Positions 55,546 to 62,574 of a DNA stretch of 64,000 bases are shown here, piece by piece. Below the pieces are notes generated by a model that had not been told where the DNA came from, ran no database searches, and worked only from the letters and a program-made list of their open reading frames with translations. The position numbers were made by a program, and so were the translations under genes. Position 1 is the first letter of the stretch. Every line of letters begins with the position of its first letter. Where the stretch lies: NCBI GenBank assembly GCA_002375465.1, contig DFLT01000015.1, positions 93,080 to 157,079 on the forward strand, given 5' to 3'. This DNA comes from Alphaproteobacteria bacterium UBA3612. GTDB lineage: Bacteria > Pseudomonadota > Alphaproteobacteria > Sphingomonadales > Sphingomonadaceae.

Positions 55546-56958
55546 TCAGGTGCGCCGCCAAGTCGTGCCGTTCGGTCCGTCCTCCAGCAATATTCCGTCC
55601 GCCGCCAGTTCGTCGCGGATACGGTCCGCGGTCGCGAAGTCGCGCGCGGCCTTTGCAGCGGTTCGTTCGGAGATAAGGGAGTCTATTGCAGCTACATCGG
55701 CTCCATGATTTTCTCCCGATGCCCCCGAGATTCTCTGCTGGTGGCGAACCGATTGACCTTGGCCCAGGGCATGGGGTCCCCTTACTCGCTCCTGAGCATC
55801 AAAATTGAAGCCGAGAATAGCAGCACTCCCTTTAAGGGCGCCCACGTCCTTCGACCTCGCGAGCGAAGATAAGCGAGCGAGAGCTGCCGGCGTGCCTAGA
55901 TCGTTACTAAGCGCATCTAGGAATTCTAGGTCTACCGATGCCTCTGCGGCAGGTTTTTTCTCGATTAGGCGATACCACCGGTCCAGCGTGGCCTTCGCCT
56001 GCACCAGCAGGTCTTCCGTCCATTCCAGCGGTTGGCGGTAATGCGCCATCAGCATGGCAAGCCGGATTGTTTCGCCGCGATGGCCCGCGGCCAGAAGCGC
56101 ATCGACCGTCACGACATTGCCAACGCTCTTCGACATCTTGTCCTTGCCAAAGGACAGGAAGCCATTGTGCAGCCAGAAATTCGCCAGCGGCGCGCCATCA
56201 TGGGCGCAGCGGCTTTGTGCGGACTCATTTTCATGATGCGGAAAGATCAGGTCCTGGCCGCCGCCATGAATGTCGATGGTGCGGCCCAGATGCTTCTCGA
56301 TCATTGCCGAACATTCCAGGTGCCAGCCGGGGCGGCCGCGGCCCCAGGGGCTGTCCCAGCCGGGCTGCCCTTCCGCACTGGGTTTCCACATGACGAAATC
56401 ATGCGCATTTTTCTTGTAGGGCGCCACCTCCACGCGGGAGCCGGCGACCATCTGGTCGAGATCGCGATGGCTGACGCGGCCATAGTCGCCGTCGGAGGCG
56501 ACGTCGAACAGCACGTGCCCCTCTGCCGCATAGGCGTGGCCCCTGGCGATCAGCGCCTCCATCATCGCGATCATCTCGCCAATGGTTTCCGTCGCGCGCG
56601 GCGCGAAGGTCGGTGCGAGGCAGCCAAGCGCGGCGGCATCGTCGCGATACCAGCCCTCCGCCTCTGCCGTCACATCCTCGATAGTGCGGTCTTCCGTGCG
56701 GGCGCGGTCCATGATCTTGTCGTCGATGTCGGTGAAATTGCGCGCCGTGACGATTTCATGATCCGGATATTGATGAATCAGCAAGCGACGCAGGATGTCG
56801 AACACGATTTCGGGCCGGAAATTGCCGATATGCGCGCGGCTGTAGACCGTGGGTCCGCAGACATACATGGTGATACGGTCGGAATTCGCGGGGGCAAAGA
56901 CGCGCTTTTCCCGGGCGGCGGTGTCGTACAGCCGGATATCGGTGGACGGTGCGGTCAT
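55546..56958 (-). CDS. cysS: Cysteinyl-tRNA synthetase
   Basis: Charges tRNA-Cys. The 470-residue class Ia enzyme has the zinc cysteine and HIGH-type region in MYVCGPTVYSRAHIGNFRPE, zinc-site segments WHLECSAMIEKH and HGGGQDLIFPHHENE, and the KMSKS loop in FLSFGKDKMSKSVGNVVTVD. It ends LLEDGPNGTTWRRT. Residues about 340-426 (bases 55680-55940) are unusual: rare codons (CTA, TTA, AGT, AGG, AGA, ATA, GTA), lower G+C and an extra-long linker (QERVRGPHALGQGQSVRHQQ). The frame stays open. It overlaps cvpA by 4 bases (ATGA). Confidence 0.96.
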   Translation of the reverse strand: MTAPSTDIRLYDTAAREKRVFAPANSDRITMYVCGPTVYSRAHIGNFRPEIVFDILRRLLIHQYPDHEIVTARNFTDIDDKIMDRARTEDRTIEDVTAEAEGWYRDDAAALGCLAPTFAPRATETIGEMIAMMEALIARGHAYAAEGHVLFDVASDGDYGRVSHRDLDQMVAGSRVEVAPYKKNAHDFVMWKPSAEGQPGWDSPWGRGRPGWHLECSAMIEKHLGRTIDIHGGGQDLIFPHHENESAQSRCAHDGAPLANFWLHNGFLSFGKDKMSKSVGNVVTVDALLAAGHRGETIRLAMLMAHYRQPLEWTEDLLVQAKATLDRWYRLIEKKPAAEASVDLEFLDALSNDLGTPAALARLSSLARSKDVGALKGSAAILGFNFDAQERVRGPHALGQGQSVRHQQRISGASGENHGADVAAIDSLISERTAAKAARDFATADRIRDELAADGILLEDGPNGTTWRRT

Positions 56959-57530
56959 TGGGCAGCCTCCAGCAGCGCATCCAGCGCATCGCGTTCCTGG
57001 TCGGAATAGCCCTCCGCATCCTCGATGGCGGCCGATTCGCGACGTGTGGCGACGAAATCCTGCACCTCATGCCCGAGTACGCCCAGGAGGGGGCCGGAGC
57101 GCGCCTGCGCCAGCCATTCCGGCCGCTCGTCGCCCGGGACCATGTCGAACGCCAGCTCCAGCAGCATCCAGGCGAAGGTGGCGAGGAGAAGGCCCTTCAT
57201 CGCGCCGAACCCAAAGCCAAGAACCCGGTCGATGGGGCCGATGACGCTGTTCCGCACCCGCGTTCCCAATATCTTCGCAATCAGCCGCATGATGGCAAAG
57301 GCACCGATGAAGATGACGATCACCGAAATAACCGCCGCGGTCGTGGGGTCGTCAACGAATCCCAGCGCCAGTTCGCGCCCCCGGTCGAAGAACAAATTGA
57401 CGGCAACGACGCCCGCAACCCATGCCAGCAGGCCGAGAATTTCGGTCACGAAGCCGCGCATGATGCCCAGCACGGCGAAAATGGCCAGTACGGCAAAGAA
57501 GAAAATGTCGAAGGCGGTCAGGTCGGACAT
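56955..57530 (-). CDS. cvpA: CvpA-family inner-membrane protein
   Basis: A 191-residue membrane protein of the CvpA family (colicin V production, envelope stress). The N-terminus LTAFDIFFFAVLAIFAVLGI and later AWVAGVVAVNLFFDRGRELA, ISVIVIFIGAFAIMRLIAKI and GPIDRVLGFGFGAMKGLLLA match the family and form four membrane segments. The C-terminal cytoplasmic tail is acidic. The role is not firmly known. In this group it usually precedes purF; here it precedes cysS with a 4-base overlap. Confidence 0.92.
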   Translation of the reverse strand: MSDLTAFDIFFFAVLAIFAVLGIMRGFVTEILGLLAWVAGVVAVNLFFDRGRELALGFVDDPTTAAVISVIVIFIGAFAIMRLIAKILGTRVRNSVIGPIDRVLGFGFGAMKGLLLATFAWMLLELAFDMVPGDERPEWLAQARSGPLLGVLGHEVQDFVATRRESAAIEDAEGYSDQERDALDALLEAAQ

Positions 57531-57670
57531 GTCAGACCGGGGCGATTAGCGCTGACCGTGCGTCACGTCCATGTGGGTAGCGTCGTTTTCGCCGTTCGGT
57601 TAAGGATAAGGCGCCTTGCCTGAGACCGCGCGAGATGTTCGCGCCATCACCCCCGCTTCTGGAAGTACGC

Positions 57671-57928
57671 ATGACCGTTGCCGAAGAGATAGAACGCCGC
57701 CTGACGGAGGCGCTGTCGCCGACGGCGCTGACCGTCATCAATGAAAGCCACCAGCATCAGGGCCATCTTGGCGATGACGGGTCGGGCGAAAGCCATTTTG
57801 CCGTCGAAATCGCCGCCCCCACGCTTGCCGGCAAATCGCGAGTTGAACGGCAGCGAGCGGTCTATGCCGCACTGGGCGACCTGATGACGAAACGTATCCA
57901 TGCGCTCAGGATTAAGGCGGAGGGCTAA
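57671..57928 (+). CDS. BolA-family protein
   Basis: An 85-residue BolA protein, a partner of monothiol glutaredoxins in Fe-S cluster handling. Visible family parts are IERRLTEALSPTALTVINES, the histidine-rich loop HQHQGHLGDDGSGESHFAVE, and the KH-like end GKSRVERQRAVYAALGDLMT followed by IHALRIKAEG. The ATG at 57671 has GGAAG upstream; the longer frame from 57635 adds 12 residues. The glutaredoxin gene is not next to it. It diverges from cvpA and is the last core gene before the tRNA. Confidence 0.93.
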   Translation: MTVAEEIERRLTEALSPTALTVINESHQHQGHLGDDGSGESHFAVEIAAPTLAGKSRVERQRAVYAALGDLMTKRIHALRIKAEG

Positions 57929-57982
57929 CGCGCCGCTTGACCTTCCACGCCGTCGCGGCAAAACGCGACTGATCATGGTATG

Positions 57983-58058
57983 CCGGCTTAGCTCAGTTGG
58001 TAGAGCAACCGCCTTGTAAGCGGTAGGTCGTCAGTTCGAGTCTGACAGCCGGCACCAC
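57983..58058 (+). tRNA. tRNA-Thr (anticodon TGT)
   Basis: A complete 76-base cloverleaf with encoded CCA. The acceptor GCCGGCT pairs with AGCCGGC, with discriminator A and CCA at 58056-58058. The D arm is AGCTCAGTTGGTAGAGC. The anticodon stem ACCGC/GCGGT carries the loop CTTGTAA (anticodon TGT), and the T arm is GTCAG-TTCGAGT-CTGAC. It lies at the border between core genes and the accessory region with the serine recombinase. No second copy of its 3' end was found in the window. Confidence 0.97.
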
Positions 58059-58153
58059 GCACTTTCTCCTTGCTTATCAATTGCTTACTTTGTGGGCAGC
58101 GTGCTCATTTAGCGCCGCAATGTCCGCGGCTTGTGTGGATGGGATTATGTGAT

Positions 58154-58236
58154 CTGGTATCCGGAGACGGCGCTGGCGCGGCGTTCGCAGCGGGATTCAG
58201 AGACTTTTCTCTGACCCCCCGGAACCCGGATACCAG
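58154..58236. repeat. Nested palindrome between tRNA and recombinase
   Basis: Outer arms CTGGTATCCGG (58154-58164) and CCGGATACCAG (58226-58236) are perfect 11-base complements. Centred between them is TCAGAGA-CTTT-TCTCTGA (58197-58214). It stands 44 bases after the recombinase stop and 95 bases after the tRNA. It could be a recombination site, a terminator of the recombinase transcript, or a structured RNA. Confidence 0.6.
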
Positions 58237-58279
58237 TTGCAGATGCGGTTATGGGCGCGGAGTCGGCTCCAGCACCCTG

Positions 58280-59896
58280 TCAGGCGAGCCCGAACAGCTC
58301 TCTCTGTCCCTGCCAGTCGAGTGGTACATTGGTGGCGCGAAGGAGCGTCCGTCCGGTGAGAGCAGGCGGGTGTCGCCCCTCTACGATGGCGGCGATGATC
58401 TCAGGCGCGAGCCAGCTGATCCTGAGGAGCTGGCTGAAGTGGCGCGGGCCATAATGGGCGACGCCGGGTTGCGACTCGCCGGTCAGCATCATGCGCTGCG
58501 CCGCCTGTGCCTGTGCCACCAGCTTCAGGAGAACCGGATCGGGAGCCGAGGTTGTGCCCTCTTCTCCCGGGGGAATCGCCAGCCGCAGATCGGAGCCGCG
58601 CGACACGAGCTTTGCAGGTATGGAGATGGTGCAGGATTCTGCAGCTGCGTCAGATGCGTCTTCAGTAATGGTGAGCTCGATGGCGTCCTCCCTGACAGCT
58701 ATCGTAGCACCAGCCTCCAGGAGCACCGCGCGCTTCTCTGAGATGCGCATCAACTTCATCCTGTCTGCAAGCTGCGTCCGCACCTCCATCGCCGCAGCCA
58801 GTTTGCTTGCAGAGCTCTCCATCTGCAGCGGCTTGCGCAGGTGGCGGATCAGCCCATCGATCACCAGCCGTTCTACCTCCCCTGCCGGCAGGCGGTATGC
58901 GGACGTGCGATCCTCGCCGGGAGCAATGCGGCTCACATAATAGCGGTATCGCCGTGCTGCCTTGCTGGTGTGTACGGGGGTCATTGGCCGCCCGTCAGGA
59001 TCGCTGATGATGCCGGCAAGAAGACTCGGGTTACGGGACTTCCTGCCCGATCGCCGCTCGCTGCCGTTCCTCGCGATGATGTTCTGAACCTCATCGCAAA
59101 GTTCGGCGCTGATGACGGCCTCATGCTCACCCTCGTAGATCTTGCCCTTGTGCCGTACCTTCCCCGCAAAGATCGGGTTCTTCAGGAGGTGTGCCAGCGG
59201 GCCTTTGGTGAACGGGATGCCGCCGGTGACCCTGCCGTTCCGGTAATGCCGCACCCTGGTGAGGATGCCGTTAGCGTGGAGGTCATCGACGAGCGCCGGC
59301 AGCGACTGCAGCTCTGTGTAACGCGTAAAAATATGGCGGACAGTCGCTGCCTCATCCTCGTCGATCAGGAGCTTACCTTCTCTCAGAGTATAGCCGAGCG
59401 GTACGGGCCCGCCCATCCACATGCCCTTCTTCTTCGAGGCGGAGACTTTGTCGCGAATGCGTTCCCCGGTGACCTCGCGCTCGAACTGGGCAAAGGACAG
59501 CAGCACGTTGAGGGTCAGCCGGCCCATGCTGGTGGTGGTGTTGAACGCCTGCGTGACGCTGACGAACGAAGCAGCGTTCGTGTCGAGGATCTCGACGATC
59601 TTCGCGAAGTCGGCCAGGCTGCGGGTCAGCCGGTCCACTTTGTAGACGACGATCACATCGACCTTGCCGGCTTCGACGTCTGCCAGCAGCTGCGCAAGGG
59701 CGGGCCGGTCGATGCGTCCGCCCGACCAGCCGCCATCATCATAGCGGTCGGTGACCTGTTCCCAGCCCTCATGCGCCTGGCTCAGTATATAGGCCGAGCA
59801 GGCCTCGTGCTGCGCATCGAGGCTGTTGAAGTCCTGTTCAAGGCCGTCCTCGGTGGACTTCCTTGTATAGACGGCGCAGCGCTTACGCGGCGGCAT
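58280..59896 (-). CDS. Large serine recombinase
   Basis: A 538-residue site-specific recombinase of the serine (resolvase/invertase) superfamily. The catalytic domain begins KRCAVYTRKSTEDGLEQDFN with the nucleophile Ser14, then YDDGGWSGGRIDRPALAQLL and VVYKVDRLTRSLADFAKIVE. The recombinase domain follows from about residue 165 (PVPLGYTLREGKLLIDEDEA), with the segment LLKNPIFAGKVRHKGKIYEG. The usual four-cysteine zinc ribbon is replaced by a variant without CxxC pairs, as is common in this DUF2924-linked subgroup. Its 5' end overlaps the DUF2924 gene by 14 bases. It probably moves or inverts a local DNA segment. Confidence 0.93.
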   Translation of the reverse strand: MPPRKRCAVYTRKSTEDGLEQDFNSLDAQHEACSAYILSQAHEGWEQVTDRYDDGGWSGGRIDRPALAQLLADVEAGKVDVIVVYKVDRLTRSLADFAKIVEILDTNAASFVSVTQAFNTTTSMGRLTLNVLLSFAQFEREVTGERIRDKVSASKKKGMWMGGPVPLGYTLREGKLLIDEDEAATVRHIFTRYTELQSLPALVDDLHANGILTRVRHYRNGRVTGGIPFTKGPLAHLLKNPIFAGKVRHKGKIYEGEHEAVISAELCDEVQNIIARNGSERRSGRKSRNPSLLAGIISDPDGRPMTPVHTSKAARRYRYYVSRIAPGEDRTSAYRLPAGEVERLVIDGLIRHLRKPLQMESSASKLAAAMEVRTQLADRMKLMRISEKRAVLLEAGATIAVREDAIELTITEDASDAAAESCTISIPAKLVSRGSDLRLAIPPGEEGTTSAPDPVLLKLVAQAQAAQRMMLTGESQPGVAHYGPRHFSQLLRISWLAPEIIAAIVEGRHPPALTGRTLLRATNVPLDWQGQRELFGLA

Positions 59897-60319
59897 TGCG
59901 TGTAACCTTCGTCGTCCTCGTCTTCACGCCGAAGAACCGTGGCCCCGACCAGTGCGCGCCGGTGATGGCGCGCGCGATCTGGCTGAGACTGTCATAGCGG
60001 CGGCCGTCATGCTCGAACCCCTTGTCGCAGACGAGCACATGATACGTCTTGCCGTTCCAGTCGCGCACCAGCCGCGTACCGGTCTTCAGCGACAAAGCGT
60101 GCCGGTCGGCCGCCTCGCCGGTACGCTCGATCCTCAGCATCGCCCTGTCGAGTTCCCGCTGGACCGGGCGGGACAGGCTGCCGTGCACGCGCACCTGCAG
60201 CCGCCAGGCGATGCCGCGCCTGAGGAGGTCGGGACCCATATCAGGCGCAGGCTGGCGCGGAGCTGCGCCGGGGTGAGCCCAAGAAGCTCGGCAAGGGCAT
60301 CGGAAAGAGGCACGCTCAT
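59883..60319 (-). pseudogene. DUF2924 protein, frameshifted by a small deletion
   Basis: The first 22 codons from ATG 60319 read MSVPLSDALAELLGLTPAQL then RA, the normal DUF2924 start. The rest of the family (APDMGPDLLRRGIAWRLQVR, LKTGTRLVRDWNGKTYHVLV, YDSLSQIARAITGAHWSGPR) is in a different frame down to 59883. The switch lies near 60250. In relatives as I recall them, about seven to ten residues stand between QLRA and the PAP-MGPDLL segment; here they are missing, so a short deletion not divisible by three is the likely cause. The partner of the serine recombinase is therefore probably inactive unless a frameshift or an internal start rescues it. Confidence 0.75.
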
Positions 60320-60603
60320 GATGCTGTTCCTTCCGCGGCAGCGGATGGTTCAGGTGGCGGCGCGTCGGGGCCGGTAGCGGCTTCCGCTGCGGTGATGCGG
60401 TAGGCGGTTTCTTCTGCATTGCGCGCTTCGCGCACGAGAATGTGCCCTTTCTTCCTGAGGCCGGTCAGCGCGGCGCGGCAGCTGTGCGGCTGCCAGCCGG
60501 TGGCTGTGCCGATCTCCTCAAGGGTCGCCCCCTTTGCGCGGCTGAGCATCTTTATGACATGCGCGATCTTCGATGGGCGGCTGGTGGTAACGTTCCTGGT
60601 CAT
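60316..60603 (-). CDS. DUF3489 protein, winged-helix-like
   Basis: A 95-residue small protein: SKIAHVIKMLSRAKGATLEE, IGTATGWQPHSCRAALTGLR and KKGHILVREARNAEETAYRI form the DUF3489 domain, which looks like a winged helix for DNA binding. A disordered proline/alanine tail follows. The ATG at 60603 is chosen; the longer frame to 60720 is basic and unlike the family. It overlaps the DUF2924 start by 4 bases (ATGA). DUF3489, DUF2924 and a serine recombinase form a recurrent cassette in alphaproteobacteria, so a regulatory role in recombination is plausible. Confidence 0.87.
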   Translation of the reverse strand: MTRNVTTSRPSKIAHVIKMLSRAKGATLEEIGTATGWQPHSCRAALTGLRKKGHILVREARNAEETAYRITAAEAATGPDAPPPEPSAAAEGTAS

Positions 60604-60765
60604 GATTTTGTCTCCCGCTCGGGGAGACCGGATCGTCCGGCCTCCCACCAGCCTGAGCCGCCGGTTCTCAGGGATCTGGCGGCTCAAGGTGGGAGGATTA
60701 CGTCTGCGTCGGAACCACATTGCTCCGATGCCAGAGGAAGTCCAGTCGCATGAGCGAAGGATCCG

Positions 60766-60978
60766 TCAGTCCCGCAGGCAGAGCCCGGCAGCTTCGTCGA
60801 GGAGCGCCAGCGCGGTGCCGAGGTTCTCAAGTAGTACGGAGATCCTTGCGGGAAGATCGGACTCCGGGCAGCCCGCTACAGTTACCGCCACAACGCTGGC
60901 ATCTTCCATGACGGCGCCTGCGTCGGAGCAGAGCCGGTTGATGCGATCGCGTGGCGGAGGAGCAGGTAATCGGGACAT
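60766..60978 (-). CDS. Small hypothetical protein of the recombinase cassette
   Basis: A 70-residue open frame upstream of the DUF3489 gene on the same strand: MSRLPAPPPRDRINRLCSDA, then a stretch predicted as two helices (DLPARISVLLENLGTALALL, DEAAGLCLRD). No known domain. Position and direction suit a member of the recombinase cassette, and the end helix pattern is regular, but proof of coding is weak. It is separated from DUF3489 by 162 bases. Confidence 0.5.
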   Translation of the reverse strand: MSRLPAPPPRDRINRLCSDAGAVMEDASVVAVTVAGCPESDLPARISVLLENLGTALALLDEAAGLCLRD

Positions 60979-61313
60979 GGCTCACGCAATGCTTCGTCTG
61001 CCCGCGAAGTCCATAACCAGCTTTGCATATGTATGCCGGCCATGCCCTCTGAGACGGCCAATAGAGCGCAATTACAAATCTGTTAAAAGGGAGATCGATT
61101 TTTCGCTGCCGAATTTCTGCGATGTTGGACGAACCGGCAAGTCTCCTTTTGGCATCGAGAACCGCTAAGCTGCCCTTCGTTCATCCCGGCCAATCGCCCC
61201 CAGGAACGACCGCTTCGTTGGACGATCCGGAAAGGCTCCTTTCAGGAGCGCTCACTGAGATAGCGGACGTTCCAGACGGTTAGTTGACGTGTCATCTTCG
61301 CGGGTCAAGGCGG
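60979..61313. other. Intergenic accessory DNA with a direct repeat
   Basis: No convincing gene in these 335 bases. Two 25-base near copies (three mismatches) beginning TTGGACGA and ending CTCCTTT lie at 61125-61149 and 61218-61242, 93 bases apart. The stretch between 61020 and 61120 is A+T-richer than the core genome. Confidence 0.5.
61125..61242. repeat. Imperfect 25-bp direct repeat pair
   Basis: TTGGACGA-A-CCGG-C-AAG-T-CTCCTTT at 61125-61149 and TTGGACGA-T-CCGG-A-AAG-G-CTCCTTT at 61218-61242: 22 of 25 positions agree. It may mark a decayed duplication or binding sites for a local DNA-binding protein such as the DUF3489 or RHH product. Confidence 0.6.
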
Positions 61314-61718
61314 TCATTCGACGCCTCCCAGGTGCAGGGATCGGTAGTAGGCAAGGCGCTCTGCCTGCTCGTTCATAGGGCCGGAAGACTGATCGATCCC
61401 GTATCTCGGGTGATAGAGCGTCTCCTCCGCGCCCAGCTTCATGTCGAAGCTGTCTTCATCGTAGGGCAGACCGGAGTGGTCATCTTCCTCGCAATCTTCA
61501 GGGTCACCAGGCTTCCTATCATATCCGGCTTCCTGGTCATCTACGCCTTGGTCGCTATCGGCACAGATGCAGCCGGGACCATCGCCGTGCAGTGAATAGT
61601 CGCCGAAATCGTCTTCTGCGCCGGTGTCTTCCAGGTCGGTGTCGCCGTCGGCAGCGTCGAGCGTTTCGATCAGCTGCTCGATCATATCCTCCAGTGCATC
61701 ACGACGGGCATAGGTCAT
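61314..61718 (-). CDS. Acidic hypothetical protein of the mobile region
   Basis: A protein of about 134 residues from ATG 61718: MTYARRDALEDMIEQLIETL and then DAADGDTDLEDTGAEDDFGD, followed by an aspartate/glutamate-rich, low-complexity body and a C-terminal NEQAERLAYYRSLHLGGVE. Similar acidic proteins with a DALExxIExLIxxLD start accompany DUF2924-type recombinase cassettes in sphingomonads. The strongly acidic character might mimic DNA, but no function is known. The open frame extends to 61919, through the divergent RHH promoter region; that part is rejected. Confidence 0.65.
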   Translation of the reverse strand: MTYARRDALEDMIEQLIETLDAADGDTDLEDTGAEDDFGDYSLHGDGPGCICADSDQGVDDQEAGYDRKPGDPEDCEEDDHSGLPYDEDSFDMKLGAEETLYHPRYGIDQSSGPMNEQAERLAYYRSLHLGGVE

Positions 61719-61865
61719 ACCGGAAGCGTGAAATGCAGGGGCAGGGGTATGCGCGCGGCGGGCGCAGTTGTAGTGTGTGCGATAGCCATGATTGATCTCC
61801 ACATGATCAGTTGCGGTTAGGCCTAGTTGGAAGTTCGTACCTTCCTTCTGGGCCGCTCCATGTAA

Positions 61866-61905
61866 TGACATGCATGATTGTGGAATGTCAATACATGCAG
61901 TATGT
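61866..61905 (+). promoter_or_regulatory. Candidate RHH operator: paired ACAT/ATGT half-sites
   Basis: TGACAT (61866-61871) and ATGTCA (61885-61890) form an inverted repeat; a second, tighter one, ACAT-GCAGT-ATGT, lies at 61893-61905, ending 7 bases before the proposed RHH start. Ribbon-helix-helix proteins commonly bind such short repeated half-sites to repress their own operon. Confidence 0.45.
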
Positions 61906-61912
61906 GCAGCGC

Positions 61913-62062
61913 ATGGCACTCAAACACGACCGCCCTTTCCAGATGCGTGCTTCGCAGGACTGGCTCGACCAAATCGACGACTGGCGCCGCAAGCAGCCGG
62001 ATCTCCCCTCGCGGGCCGAAGCGATCAGGCGGCTGGTGGAGCGGGGATTGAGCGCTCAATGA
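61913..62062 (+). CDS. Ribbon-helix-helix (Arc/CopG-like) protein
   Basis: A 49-residue protein: MALKHDRPFQMRASQDWLDQ, IDDWRRKQPDLPSRAEAIRR and LVERGLSAQ. A short beta strand with basic and polar residues (PFQMRAS) is followed by two helices with the SRAEAIRRLV pattern, the ribbon-helix-helix fold of small repressors and antitoxins. The open frame starts at 61811, but upstream residues are not fold-like; ATG 61913 or 61898 are likely starts, without a strong ribosome site. It overlaps the DUF2513 gene by 4 bases (ATGA). Confidence 0.75.
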   Translation: MALKHDRPFQMRASQDWLDQIDDWRRKQPDLPSRAEAIRRLVERGLSAQ

Positions 62063-62439
62063 AACTAGACAAGGATCTAGTCAGAGACATTCTGCTTGCT
62101 GTCGAAGCCGACACAGATCACCCCTACAAGTTCTTCAGCCTGGACTTCGAAGGGCACTCGAAGCGCGAGATCGCTTATCATGTGATGCAGCTCCATGAAG
62201 CGGGATTCTTAGAGGCTGCCAATTTGTGTCACTCAGGTGCTGACGGATTTGATTGGCAACCAAAGCACCTGACCTATCGCGGACACGAATTCCTTGATTC
62301 TATTCGCGATCCAGAAATTTGGCAGCGTACGAAATCTGGTGCTGAGAAGGCCGGGGGTGCGAGTGTTGGCTTCCTTTGGGACCTAGCGAAAGCTTACGGC
62401 AAACATCTCGCGGCAGAGCGTTTAGGTATCCCGATCTGA
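62059..62439 (+). CDS. DUF2513 protein
   Basis: A 126-residue protein matching DUF2513: MKLDKDLVRDILLAVEADTD, then IAYHVMQLHEAGFLEAANLC with a helix-turn-helix-like pattern, HLTYRGHEFLDSIRDPEIWQ and GASVGFLWDLAKAYGKHLAA. The family occurs in prophages and mobile elements and resembles YjcQ-type winged-helix proteins. No function is established. It is coupled to the RHH gene by a 4-base overlap, the arrangement of many toxin-antitoxin or repressor pairs. Codon use is less G+C-biased than the core genes. Confidence 0.85.
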   Translation: MKLDKDLVRDILLAVEADTDHPYKFFSLDFEGHSKREIAYHVMQLHEAGFLEAANLCHSGADGFDWQPKHLTYRGHEFLDSIRDPEIWQRTKSGAEKAGGASVGFLWDLAKAYGKHLAAERLGIPI

Positions 62440-62574
62440 CTGCTGAACCTCCGGCCCCTGCCTCCCGAAGACAGTGCCCAAAGGCGTTTCGTTTCCGCAA
62501 GAGGTTTCTGTTTCCGGCACTTCGGTGGACAGACCCGGTGCTGATTGTAATAGTGCGCCTTTTTCGGACCAAAG

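Noticed and set aside
57983..58058. tRNA-Thr 3' end as the integration site of the island
   Set aside because: The recombinase is of the serine type, which rarely uses tRNA genes, and no second copy of the tRNA end was found up to 64000. The true border may lie outside the window.
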